Positions 47,100-58,700 of a stretch of 64,000 bases of DNA are shown piece by piece. A model generated the notes under the pieces. It saw nothing but the letters and a program-made list of their open reading frames with translations, was not told the DNA's origin and ran no database searches. The stretch comes from Liopterus haemorrhoidalis (taxonomy: Eukaryota > Arthropoda > Insecta > Coleoptera > Dytiscidae): positions 180,484,071-180,548,070 of the forward strand of contig OZ020611.1 in assembly GCA_963971575.1 (NCBI GenBank), written 5' to 3'. The translations under genes were made by a program, and so were the position numbers. Each line of letters begins with the position of its first letter. Position 1 is the stretch's first letter.

Positions 47100-47760
47100 G
47101 TAATAATGTGTTCGCGCTACGTTCCGGTGCGAATCCTATATCTATAAGTGGGGGGTTTTTTAGCTTTAAATATTTTTTCTATATAGTATCGAACAAGCTC
47201 GCTCCGATAGCAGCTCGTTTATAGTATCGTTAGTGTCGACAATTCTGGCTACTACAGCCTTGTGTTACGGTAAAACCCCGTTACCGGGCTCTACAGAAGA
47301 CGACCCCGCTTCTATTATTTTCCGATTGTGGACTTATTGTGTGTGTATCAACGTGGCTGTGTGTCCCATCTCTTCTCTCTCCAGAGTGGACCAGACTACT
47401 GCAGTTCAAAGGGCCCTTTGTTTCGACCGCACATCAGTACGAGGTAAGTCCATTTAACCGCTATTTCTCCCATCCTATCTTCTACATTCTACAATCGCGT
47501 GTATTACGCATGATACAGTTCACCCGCTTATTTTTAGTGCTCCTCAGAGCAGGGTTCTGGTCAGTGTCCCCATCCGGGAACACCACCAGATCACGCACTT
47601 AACATTATGTGTATGTATGAGTAATAGGACCGGTCGAAACGTTACATCACCCACGTGGCTTTCATATTTATGGCCGGGGGTTTAGAAACAGAGAACTTAC
47701 CTTCTCTGTCCCAATACGCCGATCTAGGTGTTGGGAACATATTAATTATGTAATTAATTA
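47100..47760 (+). other. GC-richer unidentified segment, possible exon and repeat B copy 2
   Basis: Stands out from its AT-rich surroundings. It contains a textbook splice context: TCTTCTCTCTCCAG ends at 47,384, then 59 bp, then GTAAGT at 47,444-47,449. Frames 47,233-47,457 and 47,339-47,602 stay open across it but match nothing I know. 47,648-47,752 repeats 18,128-18,230, so the whole segment may belong to an unnamed repeat family with a GGTCGAAACGTTA motif near 47,630. Confidence 0.35.
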
Positions 47761-48496
47761 ATAACTTCATATAAGGTGTGTGGGAGACACCACGAAATAC
47801 AGGTTCAGATACGATATACCGTCGTTCTGTAGCGCATAGTTTGTGAACTTCTGATATATGAAATTAAATTATAACCCTGTAAATTCCACACTAGAAAAAT
47901 GTAAAAACTGTCATTAGCAGAATGAACAAAATGCAAAAAGTAATAAAAGTTTATGTCCCAGTTCTTTACTTTGAGTTAACACTATACAGCGAACTGTGTG
48001 TTCACTACAAAAACTCTCATCATTTCGTTTGTTCGGCAATTCGTAGCTGTCAATTCTTTTTATTTTCTTCATATCTGAAATGAAAACTCGTCGTTTACGA
48101 AAACGCACCGACGTCACTCAACTGACAAGAAAAATCCTGAATAAAAAATCTCACTTCTCTCTTAGAATTTTCCTGTCTCAAATCCATCACTGCCCTCTTA
48201 TAATTTTATTAATTCTTTCACCAGATGTACAGCGACATTAAAAAAGTTTTTCACTCTGTCTTCAAATATATATCTTATTTGAAATTAGTCAATTTATTTC
48301 CAGCTGCGCAAAATCTCAACTCACCCTGGGATCGAGCTGGGATACAGATTTACGGATATCAATCTAATTCATTTACGCAGTATTATCGACAGGTTAATAA
48401 GTTATGTGTTTTGGAAAAATCATAATGTTATAAAGGTGATTTAGGTTAGAACTTTTGCAAACAAATTAAAAATTTTATGCTTTCAATTTGTAAATA

Positions 48497-48550
48497 CAGT
48501 AAAACATCGATTATCCTTCGTAATTCAGAGACGCTTTACCACGAGGACGA
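48497..48550 (+). mobile_element. Pogo/Tigger-like terminus (solo)
   Basis: TA followed by CAGTAAAACATCGATTATCC resembles pogo/Tigger terminal repeats (CAGTAGAAxCTCGATTATCC). No partner end was identified; the nearby open frame 48,477-48,701 has no transposase motifs. Confidence 0.4.
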
Positions 48551-48759
48551 TTGTAACGCTGGTAGCTTGACACTAACCAAGCTACGAGCTTTGATTAGTT
48601 GGGTAGTTACCCATAAGGTGCCATGCTTAGCTGAAAATATCATGTTCCAGTCGTTCTACCTCGGCGAGCAGAGGGATTGCTACCAAAATATTTTCCCTTG
48701 AGAATATCTGAAAACTCAAATAAAAGTTCGGAAACTACGTAACGGTCAGGAACGTATGA

Positions 48760-49275
48760 AGTATATATTCTGCCACTGTGTTAGTAAGTTCGTGTGTACC
48801 ATAGGTAATGAAGTGGCTGATATAGCTGCAAAAGCTGTCTCTCACAGATCTATGATTGATGTGAGTTTCATATTTCTAGAAGGCGCAAACTTATCTGAAA
48901 CATTTGGTATTAGCCAAATGGCCACATGATGGTACAGCATATAAAATATAGGGTTGAGGCAGATTTAGGGAGATGTTAAACCATGGGGTTTAACTGCAGC
49001 TTCCTGCGAAATTTACCGCAGGGAGGAAACCGCCATCACACGCGTTGTTATAGGCTACTGTTGGTGGACTCATAGACAACTCCTTCGAGGGGAAGATCCT
49101 CTTGTTTGCAAGACGTGTAACACAGATTTGTCTAAAATTGTAAAGTCTCTTTTACTGATTATTTGTATAAATTTATTTTTATTCTTTATTTAATTTATTC
49201 TATTTTAATATATACTTTAGTCATTTAAATGGGCTGTGTTATTCGCAAATAGTCATCGTTGCTGTGTGCCAAAAA
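48760..49275 (+). pseudogene. RNase H/zinc-knuckle retrotransposon 3' fragment
   Basis: FVCTIGNEVADIAAKAVSH is the C-terminal RNase H block (GNExADxxAK). After broken frames, AITRVVIGYCWWTHRQLLRG and EDPLVCKTCNTDL form the zinc-knuckle-type region. A TAC-repeat tail near 49,280 marks the 3' end. 5'-truncated. Confidence 0.6.
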
Positions 49276-49301
49276 TTGTAACCTACTACTACTACGTGTG
49301 T

Positions 49302-49350
49302 ACCATAGTAGCGCCATATATTCAAGCATATATTGTAGCGCTACTATGGT
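49302..49350. repeat. Hairpin with 13-bp perfect arms
   Basis: ACCATAGTAGCGC (49,302-49,314) and GCGCTACTATGGT (49,338-49,350), with an ATATAT pair inside. Confidence 0.85.
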
Positions 49351-49504
49351 TCAAGTTGATATCTCATAATAAATGTGAGCCAGTACAAACATATTAAACA
49401 AGTTTCATTAGCAAATAACTGAGCCACGACATAGGTACTGGCGGACCTGCGAAATCTAGATATGCTTTGGTATAAGTTGAAGTGAATTCGGCTGATTAAA
49501 GAGC

Positions 49505-49554
49505 TTTCGTAAGTGATATTCCCCAACGGTCATGGCAGAATATCACTTACGAAA
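49505..49554. repeat. Hairpin with 17-bp perfect arms
   Basis: TTTCGTAAGTGATATTC (49,505-49,521) and its exact complement (49,538-49,554), 16-nt loop. Confidence 0.9.
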
Positions 49555-49745
49555 ACTGGTAACCAGAACGGGTCATGTACATACTCATGGTCGATGGGCA
49601 AAATGAGATGAAAAGACAATTATACAAACTGCAGGAAATCAGTGGACCAGATTAGCCAGCAACCTAAAGCCGTGGAATAATATAAGGAAAGCTAATGACC
49701 AATATTGCATGGCATAATGCTACTGCTACTGATGTTGATTAAGAT
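49555..49745 (+). pseudogene. RTE-like 3' terminal fragment
   Basis: IIQTAGNQWTRLASNLKPWN followed by NIRKANDQYCMA matches the C-terminal end of RTE-type ORF2 proteins (IxxxAGxxWxRxAxxRxxWxxL). It ends near a GATGATAC stretch. One frame, otherwise truncated. Confidence 0.55.
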
Positions 49746-50088
49746 GATACTTATATGTCTCAAAAGTAATTATTTGACCCGTGCGCATCACCTATAATAA
49801 CATTTGATGTGGTGTGTTCTACACGATGTCGAAAAACTAGACCCCAAATGAAATTGTGCAAAATATTAGAGCTCAATCTGCTTTGGTTCTTAAATAATGG
49901 GTCCATGTTCAATGGGCTCTCATCCCGTTAATGCGTACATATCGTAAAAAGAGCCAACTTTGACCCTTTATAAAATCACGTCTAGTGCCCAGAGAGGTGT
50001 AAAATTTGGCATACCTGGACAACTTTTGGTGCGGAATACAGTAGTGTAATCAAAAAAGTAGTTTGGGTAGCCATTCAGCTACCAATCC

Positions 50089-52186
50089 ATGCTAAAATCA
50101 CTGCCAAATTGTGTCGCGAGAAATTTGGACCCCAATTTGGAGACCAGTTACTCATTACCAAAAGGTCTAAACGCCATGATTTTTTGCAACGATGTATAAC
50201 AAGCACAATACTATGCAGTGCTGCAATAGCAACTCTGTTGTATTCATATGGCCAGAGATGGTCCACTTGAAAGTTGGCCAAAAACATTTTTTTTGTAAAA
50301 CTAGCCAACTTTCAAGGCAAAATATCGCAATATGCCAAAATATGCAATTTGGTTTTGAATGACACCATTGGATAGAGCAGATTTTTCTGTACAATAGTAA
50401 TTTTTATTTAGATTGGGATCTGAATTCCTAGTTCAGCCAGAGGACTCTGAAAATGACACTTTTATATGCGAGGTGTACTTATATTGTAGGCTATTGCAAG
50501 CTGTCAAATTCAGAGCATGGCAATTTGCAGAAGGCAAATTTATCCATTATTAGTGTAATCCTTGCTTTGGTCCATGGTGGCTGAGCCACTACCAATGGGA
50601 GTGAGTATAGGTTGTCAAGTGACATTCAGAAGAACCACGCCATGGCTAGCAATAGCACATGGCAATAAACTAGTGCTGTCAGAAATCGATCTTGACGGAA
50701 CCGGAACCGGTTAAAAAAAAAACGGTTTCGGGTTTACCCGGTTTTGGAACCGGGTAATCGGAACCGGGTCATCGGAACCGGGTCATCGGAACCGGGTAAT
50801 CGGAACCGGGTATCCGGAACCGGGTAATCGGAACTGGGTATCCGGGTAACGGTAAAATTACAAACCCGGTTTTACCCGAAAACCGAAACCGGGTACCCGA
50901 AAAACCGGTTTCGTTTCCCAGCACTAAAATTATCTCGCCTATGACTATGGCTAAGAATTTAGGAAGTTCGCACTATTTTCTGTCTGACTTTATTTTATGG
51001 TTTCGATTCCCAGCATTAATTTTAATATATTTATGTTTACATTTTACTTAGATCAACATCGGGAATTTGTATTCATTCGAATTCCTGGGGTATTTTCCCG
51101 AACCCAGAACCGAGTATCCAATCTAGGAACTCGGAATCGCGTATCTGGAACCGGGTATTCGAAACCGGGTATTTGATACCGGGTATCCGGAACCGGGAAT
51201 TTGGAACCGGGTAATCGGAACCGGGTAATCGGAACCCGGTAATCGGAACCGGGTATCCGGAACCAGGTATCCGAAACAGAGTATTTCGAACCAGGTAATC
51301 GGAACCGGGTAATCGGAATCGGTTATCCGGGTAACGCGAAAATTACGAACCTGGTTTTACCCGAAAACCGGAACCGGGTACCCAAAAAACCGGTTTCGGT
51401 TCCCAGCACTACAATAAACTAATGGAATCCTGATTCATGACGTATCCGTAATCGAATTCAAATCAAATTATTTAACTAACTGAATACAGTAATTTCAAGT
51501 GAGACCTGTAATACATTAATATTAATATTGATTTTTATTTATGTGTGTATTTATTGCAAGTAAATACACAAATAAGTAAACAGCAACGTTTGACCTGCTG
51601 ACACGATACTACAAAGATGTAAAGATAAATATAGAACAGAAATCTAAAATAGCACTGATTTTTAAATAATAATTCTGAATCCCACCCAAAAATGTTCTAC
51701 CCAATGATGCTTAAAATTTTTCCAATCAGTTTGGATATCAATTTGCTGGCAATCATGATCAGTGCACAAAGAAGATATGGAGAATCATAATTTTTTCGAT
51801 ATCGCACCAAGATATGTCATTTTCAGAGTCCTCTGGCTGAACTAGGGATTCAGATCCCAACCTAAATAAAAGTTAGTCTTGTACAGAAAAATCTGCTCTA
51901 TCCAATGGTGTCATTCAAAACCAAATTGAGAATGACGCATATTGAGATATTTTGCCTTGAAAGTTGGCTAGTTTTGCACAAAAAAAATTTTTTGGCCAAC
52001 TTTCAAGTGGGCCACCTCTGGACATATGGATACAACAGAGTTGCTATTGCATCACAGCATAATATTGTGCTTGTTATACATCGTTGCAAAAGATCATGGC
52101 GTTTAGACCTTTTGCTGACGAGTAAGTGGTCTCCAAATTGGGCTCCAAATTTCTCGCGACAAAATTTGGCAGTGATTTTAGCATGG
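50089..52186. mobile_element. Foldback-type element with ~370-bp inverted arms
   Basis: 50,089-50,458 is inversely repeated at 51,814-52,186, with roughly 10% divergence. The arms begin CCATGCTAAAATCACTGCCA. Without the hAT insert (50,671-51,411) the original element would be about 1.35 kb. Each arm keeps a moderately open frame (RVAIA, IVLVIHRCK, RLDLL, NLAVILAW), but no known domain is evident. A transposase could not be identified, so superfamily is unknown. Confidence 0.7.
50671..51411. mobile_element. hAT-type MITE with internal minisatellite
   Basis: 741 bp with ends TAGTGCTG and CAGCACTA and a perfect 8-bp duplication CAATAAAC (50,663-50,670; 51,412-51,419). It contains two arrays of a 14-bp unit GGAACCGGGTAATC (about 50,735-50,845 and 51,120-51,340), each followed by a similar ACCCGGTTTTACCCGAAAAC segment, suggesting internal duplication of half the element. 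It is inserted in the foldback element, so is younger. Confidence 0.85.
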
Positions 52187-53140
52187 GTGATTTTCATTTA
52201 CAAGTGCCTGTTATATGTAAAAGAGAACCCTGCCAGGTACCCCACCAACTCGAGTACACATTCGCATAGCACTTGGGCAAAATTGAACCTACGGCGCCCT
52301 AAGATCAGATTAACTAAATCAATGAATGGTATATATTTGGCAACTCTCTTTTACAACCACCTTCTCATTGAAATGGGAGATCTAAGACCTAATCTATTTA
52401 AAAAACAGGTCAAAGATATTTTGTCTAAAAATTGCCTTTACAGCATAAAATATTTTTTAAATATTGACTTGTAGCGCATCTTAATTTTTATATTAATTTT
52501 TATTTTTATAAGTTTCCTTTTATTTGATTGTATATGATGTAGACCAGGGATGAGCAACCCGCGGCCCGTCGTACTTTTTTGTGTGGCCCGTCAAAGCTTT
52601 TGTCTGTCAAATTTAAAAAAGGCTATTAAATTACAAAAAATACATAGATATATTTTAAAGCATAAATAAGAGCAATATAGAGCAATTGGTTGCAAAGAAG
52701 CAATGCCAAACTTCTCATTAAAATTTGTTTATGATTTTTTTCCCCATAATAATTATCTTTGACTGTTTTTTTATACCTAGCATTTCTATTATACGTTTCA
52801 TTTGTGTATTTTTTTTTTAAATAATTTTGTTATTTTGTTAATAAATAGATAATTTGTGTTTATCATCTTGTGTTCATATTTTAATAAATTTCGTATGCGG
52901 CCCGCATGAAGTTTTTAAATTTCTAGTTGGCCCGTAGTAAAAAAAGATTGCTCATCCCTGATGTAGACTGTTAATAATATGAATGTAACTATATTTTACT
53001 ATTAGGACTCTTTATGACTTTTAATGTGATTATTGTAATCCTGTGCTTTTTATTATTTCGACATGTGTAAACATTATGTATTGTATCTAACACGAATAAA
53101 TATTATTATTATTAATATTATTATTATTACTGATAAACCA
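52187..53140 (+). pseudogene. Jockey-like 3' fragment with (ATT)n tail, split by hAT MITE
   Basis: From 52,187 the plus frame reads IFIYKCLLYVKENPARYP, LNLRRPKIRLTKSMNGIYLA, LFYNHLLIEMGDLRPNLFKK and QVKDILSKNCLYSIKYFLNI, ending at 52,474: the Jockey C-terminal domain. The 3' untranslated part is interrupted at 52,545-52,960 by a hAT MITE, resumes, and ends in AATAAATATTATTATT... at 53,092-53,135. Jockey-group elements often end in such simple repeats. Confidence 0.75.
52545..52960. mobile_element. hAT-type MITE (416 bp)
   Basis: Terminal repeats CAGGGATGAGCAACC and the inverse of CAGGGATGAGCAATC, with a perfect 8-bp duplication ATGTAGAC (52,537-52,544; 52,961-52,968). Subterminal GCGGCCCG/GGCCCGTAG words are inversely arranged. 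Non-coding, AT-rich core. Confidence 0.92.
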
Positions 53141-53390
53141 CAGAACAAGACCTAGCAATTGTAGATTGCCAACCGATAATATTAATTTATAAATAATTAA
53201 GTGAAACAGTCGGAAAACTAGGAAAACAAAAAGACAGAACTAGGAACCTAAACCAGTTTGAAAATACCTTAGAAGCACTCAATTTCTGACGAATAGGTAG
53301 TCTTGGTAGGATAAGACATCTGTCTACGCAACTTCAAAAGAAGTTCAAGACTCATCTGGAGTTGCACTGTCAGTATTGAATGAATAAATA

Positions 53391-54266
53391 CAAGGTGTCT
53401 CAAAAGAAATTTTATATTTATTTAGCTTACTGCGTGAACGCAACGTATCCGAGGGGCGCGGGGGTTATGTCAATCGGTAGCCTGGCTTTTGGGAATTCAG
53501 TCGCTATGGAGCGTTTCTCGGGAGCAGACCGCGCGTTATGCGTGCGAGAGTTTTACAAAAACGGTGATTCGGCGACTTTAGCGCGTAGAAAATTCTGCAG
53601 TATTCGAGGTTTTCGCCACTTAAATGATGCGCCAAGCATTCCTCTCATTCGACATTGGTCAAAATTCGGGCGACCTAGGTCATCAAGAACGGTAGAAAAC
53701 GTGGAGAATGTTAATCAGTCTGTTCGTGACGACCCGAACCTTTCAATTCGGAAGCGCGCAAGTGCTTTAAATGTGCATAGATCATCATTACATCGCATTA
53801 TACACAAAGACCTAAAGCTGCACCCCTACAAAATTCAATTGGTGCAAGAATTAAAGCCCCAAGATGCCAGTCAGAGGCTTAATTCTCAGGCAAATTTATC
53901 TCCCGGATAGCTGACATAAATTGGCCTCCACGCAGTCCAGATTTAACCCCTATATATTTTTTCTATGGGGTTATCTTAAATCTAAAGTTTACGCCAATAA
54001 ACCGACTTCACTGGCGCATTTGAAAGAAAATATCCGTCACGAAATGGCATCCATCCCTGAGTCAACCTGCCGAGACGTCATAAGTAATTTTACTGTTCGA
54101 TTAAATGAGTGCCGAGAACGCGAGGGTCTACATTTAGACGATATTATTTTTAAGAAATAAATCCCCAAAAAGTGTATTTTAATAATTAATAAACATTTTT
54201 TCTATATTCGGCTTACTTTTTTTTTAATCGATCCACTAAATATAAAATTTCTTTTGAGACACCTTG
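53391..54266 (+). mobile_element. DD41D transposon copy 2, internally deleted
   Basis: 876 bp, same 30-bp ends as 19,513-20,814 and TA at 53,389-53,390 and 54,267-54,268. Compared with copy 1 it has lost about 45 bp between the helix-turn-helix and GRPRSSRTVEN, and about 380 bp from RLN to FSGKLIS, removing the first and second catalytic Asp. The third block survives partly, with PMDFF changed to PYIFF, so that Asp is lost. Sequence outside the gaps is nearly identical to copy 1, and it retains 5 bp near 54,090 that copy 1 lacks. Ends intact, so in principle mobilisable in trans. Confidence 0.9.
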
Positions 54267-54268
54267 TA

Positions 54269-56143
54269 CTACCAACTGAGTGACTGCAACTATACTGAGA
54301 ATATTTACTTAATACTTTAATTTTAATCCATGTTTCTTCAAAAACCCTCAACGAGTTGTTTTTTAAAGGAAGTATTTAGTCACATGATCTTACCGTTAAT
54401 TTTAATGTGATAGCATCACGGTAGAAAAATTCTAAATAACCCTCAAACACTCTAATTTGACTTTCCGTGTAAAGCAATTAAAGCAGCGTACCATTTACGA
54501 TTGAAGTGAAGAAGGGGAGATCAAAGAATGTGTTTTAAAGAATGTGTGCTGGGTTAGAATTGCATGAAAAGTATTCTCTCATCTGTCTTCCTACAAAAAC
54601 AAAAATGTTTTTGTAAGAAGACCCTACAAACTTTTTACAGGGGTTAGAACTCATGGCATGTTGTATAAATAACGACCGCGGTAAGTTATTTTAGTACGTT
54701 TTTAAACGAAATGCATATAAAGTGACATTAATTTTTTTTAATCACCATAACTATGCAAAGTATAATACACGCAGTATTGGGGTGTAGCAGTTTAGTAATT
54801 AATTGCCAGCCTCTGTTCACAATTAGACAAATTTATATTTTTGTACAGAAATTATGGAACAATTTGACATCCCTAAGAGTGGATTCACACGACGATTAGT
54901 TATACGCAATAACGACCAACTTATTAATTAGTACAACCCCAGCCTTAGAAAGTGCAAGGCTCAAATGAAGTATGTTATACAGGATATTTATATAGCCTTA
55001 AAAAGACAAAAATAATTAAGGAATAGTATATAATGCAACGAGCATGGAATAGTGGTCATAATCTCACACGATTATGAAAGTTGTGCCGCGAGCTATAAGC
55101 GAGTAGCGCAATTCCTACGAGTGAGAAATTACTATTTCATGCAAGTTTCATACTATGCTTTTTCCACGTGTATTACTTTTTTACCTATTTAATTTTTATT
55201 CAGTTCCCCTTAAAAACAAACAATAATTTGACAGTTGCTTTCAACCTATTTATTACGTTGCCTAGCAACGGTAATGTACGTGTCGTATGGAATCTAAATT
55301 CAGTTAAAATAACAATACTTGCATCATCTGATTAACTGATTGACCAAGACCAACTCTATTAAAAAATATAATTGCAAAATTCGACAACTAACAATAATTT
55401 GTCATATGCTTTCAACCTATTTATTACGTTGCCTAGCAATTACGTTCCCTAGCAACGGCCGGCCATTTCTGCTTGAACCTGTTATGTAATTAGCTCAACT
55501 TGTTACGTAATTAGCACATTACGTAACAGGTTAGCGATGTTTAATAAAAAGGAGAGGGGAACGTGCTATATTTACTGAACACGGACACGCCTGTAATGAA
55601 CGCATATCTAAATAGTCATATAAAAAAGTATTATTGTATTATTTTTTTAATAACACAATCGTGAACTGTAAATTGTGTATATTGGGGGAAAGTGCTACTT
55701 TTTTTATTTGGGGGTACATGATCAGAAAAGTTTAGATACCACTGATTTAGGTCAGGCCTGGCAAAAAACATACTTGGGCCATATTTTGTCTGACAGAAGC
55801 CTTTGTGGATCAGATAAAAATATAAATTATAATTAAGTAAAAATAAATATATATTTAATGAAAGACGAAATGTTAGATCAACTAGGAAACAGTGTACAGA
55901 ACAGTTACAGAACTATTAATCGGTAAAAGACTACGTTCAGATAATTTTTACCAATGCCTGGTAAAAATTATTAAAATTACTGAGATTGATATATTTGGTT
56001 GCCTAAATTTGATTATTAACTATTGCGTAATTATAATTTTAACGTAAATAGATTATATTGAAAGGGATCAATAGTAAAGATATATTATTGTAATGTAGGA
56101 CACTGTGAATTCTTATAGCTTATTATATAGCTGTGATTGTTTT
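54269..56143. other. AT-rich region with a short direct repeat
   Basis: A block of about 55 bp around CTTTCAACCTATTTATTACG and TTGCCTAGCAA occurs at about 55,230-55,270 and again at 55,408-55,440. A hairpin-like pair GCATGGAATAGT/ACTATTTCATGC lies at 55,043-55,054 and 55,129-55,140. No gene. Confidence 0.45.
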
Positions 56144-58002
56144 ATAAGTAACAATAACTATATCAATAAGATTTCGACTTCGGTCAAATATCAAATACAA
56201 GTGAAATAAGTAATGAAAATGAACTATATCAATAATCTCTACGCCATTTTCTTGTTTTAGCATTTTGTAGGAATGACCACCAAAAAACCCTTATAACGTC
56301 ACTCATGTGTCTGTCTGCCTGTCTGTACGGTTGAAATTGTAGCCAAACGGCTTAACGTAGAAAGTAGAAATTTTGCATGCTTATACAACTCTTTGACCCA
56401 CATATAGGAAAAATACTGAGAGTTCAAATAAACACATCACGAGATAATATGTATCTCATCATAAACAAATATGTATTAAATAAAAAAAAAATATAGTGTG
56501 GTTTCAAAAGAAAGCTCGTAGATATTCTTTTAACACGATTTTAGCCAAAAATTTACTAAACAATTCTTGTTCTGCCCCCTTTTACTCAAAGGAGTTAACT
56601 TAAAAATCTGAAAAAAATACAGGAACTACATGAACATTGATTTGTGCCAGAAACGTACGAGATAAATTTTGATTAGATTGTGTTTTTGAAAAATATTACA
56701 GTTTTTGTGTGTTTGACACAATTAATTATAAGTAACAATAACTATATCAATAAGATTTCGAATTCGGTCAAATATCAAATACAAGTGAAATAAGTAATGA
56801 AAATGAACTATATCAATAAGATTTCGAATTCGGTCAAATATCAAATACAATTGAAATAAGTAATGAAAATGAACTATATCAATAATCTCCACGCCATTTT
56901 CTTGTTTTAGGGTTTTGTAGGAATGACCACCAAAAAACCCTTATAACGTCACATGTCTGTCTGCCTATCTGTACGGTTGAAATTGTAGCCAAACGGCTTA
57001 ACGTAGAAAGTTGAAATTTGGCATGCTTATACAACTCTTTGACCCACATATAGGAAAAATACTGAGAGTTCAAATAAACACATCTCAAGATAATATGTAT
57101 CTCATCATAAACAAATATGAATTAAATAAAAAAAATATATATATAGTGTGGTTTCAAAAGAAAGCTCGTAGATATTCTTTTGTGTGTTTGACACAATTAA
57201 TTATTTATTTAATTCTTGGCTGAATTATAGCTAATTATGCTATGAATTTTTTGTATGTATAGCTAAGATAGTGCATGTATTTTAATGAAATTAAAAATAT
57301 TTTTAAAAAAATTATAATTTTGAGAATAATAGTTGCGAACTAAGTTACACATCACACAACACTACATTCAACACTTCAGTTCAGTTAGATCAGGAGTGTT
57401 CAGTTATTTTATTATACTATTATACGGTGTGAATTAACCTATTTTTTGAATTACATTAGATATTTGTGTCTAAAGTATCAAAGAGGAATAAATCATTTGT
57501 AGTGATAAAATATTTATAATTCAAATAACACATTGTTATAGTGAGATATACGTTTTTGAAATTGAAAAAAATTAAGCAATTTATCAATATATTTCTTATT
57601 AATCTAATGAAGACTTGGATACGGAGCAAATGCAAAAAACTCGCTGGGATTTTTGACAAATTATTTAAATTTTGTTTAAAAAATTAAACTTAGTTCTCAA
57701 ATAACGAATAAAAGTGATTATCAAAAAACCTTTGATTTTGATGTGATTATAGACCAGTACCTATTCCTACACATAATATTTTTATAATATAATAATATTT
57801 ATTTATAAAATATATATATATACAAATACAGAGTGCGGTACAATACATTTATATACATAACGCAAAAAAAAACAATATAAAAAAAACATCGTCACAGAAG
57901 ATACAAAGTATCTTGTAGTGATACATCCAGTATTATGTTGCTTCTTACAATTATTAAATACCTATAAAACCCTGAAATGTGTGAAAAATCACACTTAACA
58001 TC
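56144..58002 (+). mobile_element. HINE / mini-me-like copy 4 with tandem duplication
   Basis: The left subterminal motif TTTTAGCATTTTGTAGG at about 56,256 is repeated at 56,905. The right subterminal ATACCTATAAAACCCT (57,958-57,973) precedes the hairpin GTGTGAAAAATCACAC and the end CTTAACATC at 58,002, followed by a T run. A 584-bp segment (56,144-56,727) is duplicated from 56,728, the second copy having lost about 170 bp. A 66-bp subunit (ACTATATCAATAAGATTTCG...) is itself repeated twice at 56,741-56,872. A (TA)n run at 57,808-57,822 and short GTCT runs complete the mini-me-like layout. Confidence 0.7.
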
Positions 58003-58700
58003 AATTTTTTACTTTACAAATGTTTTATGAGTATTACAATTTTCTTCAGGATCAAAACCGAAATACCTTTTTTTTTGATCGAACGAATTTTTTGTGCTTT
58101 TTTTTTTAAATGATTTGAACAATTTTTTTAATTTTTCAATGATATGAGTCGGAACGATACATTTTTTTCGGAACTGACACGAAAAGAAAGGGAAGAAATT
58201 TCCCGACCATTTTATCTAGGGATTCGGGAAATAAAATATAAAAAAGGTCCCGATAATTCTTAGAAACAAACCCTAGTTCAGAGGAGCTAAAAACTGACAA
58301 TATTAGAACAATCTTAAAGAGGCGTTTACCTACAATTGAACGTAATAATTCAGTTGATGTTGAATTAATTTACTTGTAAAATAACCCTTATGTAATGGTA
58401 TTTTCATCTAAGAAACCCTGTTTGTATATATTGATTTTGTGTCTCTGACGGTGTGTTAAAAAGTAATAACATGTGCATATGCAGTGTGGCAAGTATACAG
58501 AACTCTAGAATAACAATCTTGTCGTAATCTGTACATATTTTCAGAAACAGTAGCCACTTTGATCCTTGAAATCCATTATAACAGGGTAGAGAGTGTTCTA
58601 TACAGTTTCAAAGTGATTTATACAGCATCTAACACAATAGCCACGTCCCCCTAGTAGTAAACTCGTATAGTACCGCAACAGAGTTACTTAAATAACTCGT
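58003..58700. other. AT-rich, no recognised feature
   Basis: Begins with T/A homopolymer runs; no domain or RNA gene recognised. Confidence 0.4.
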
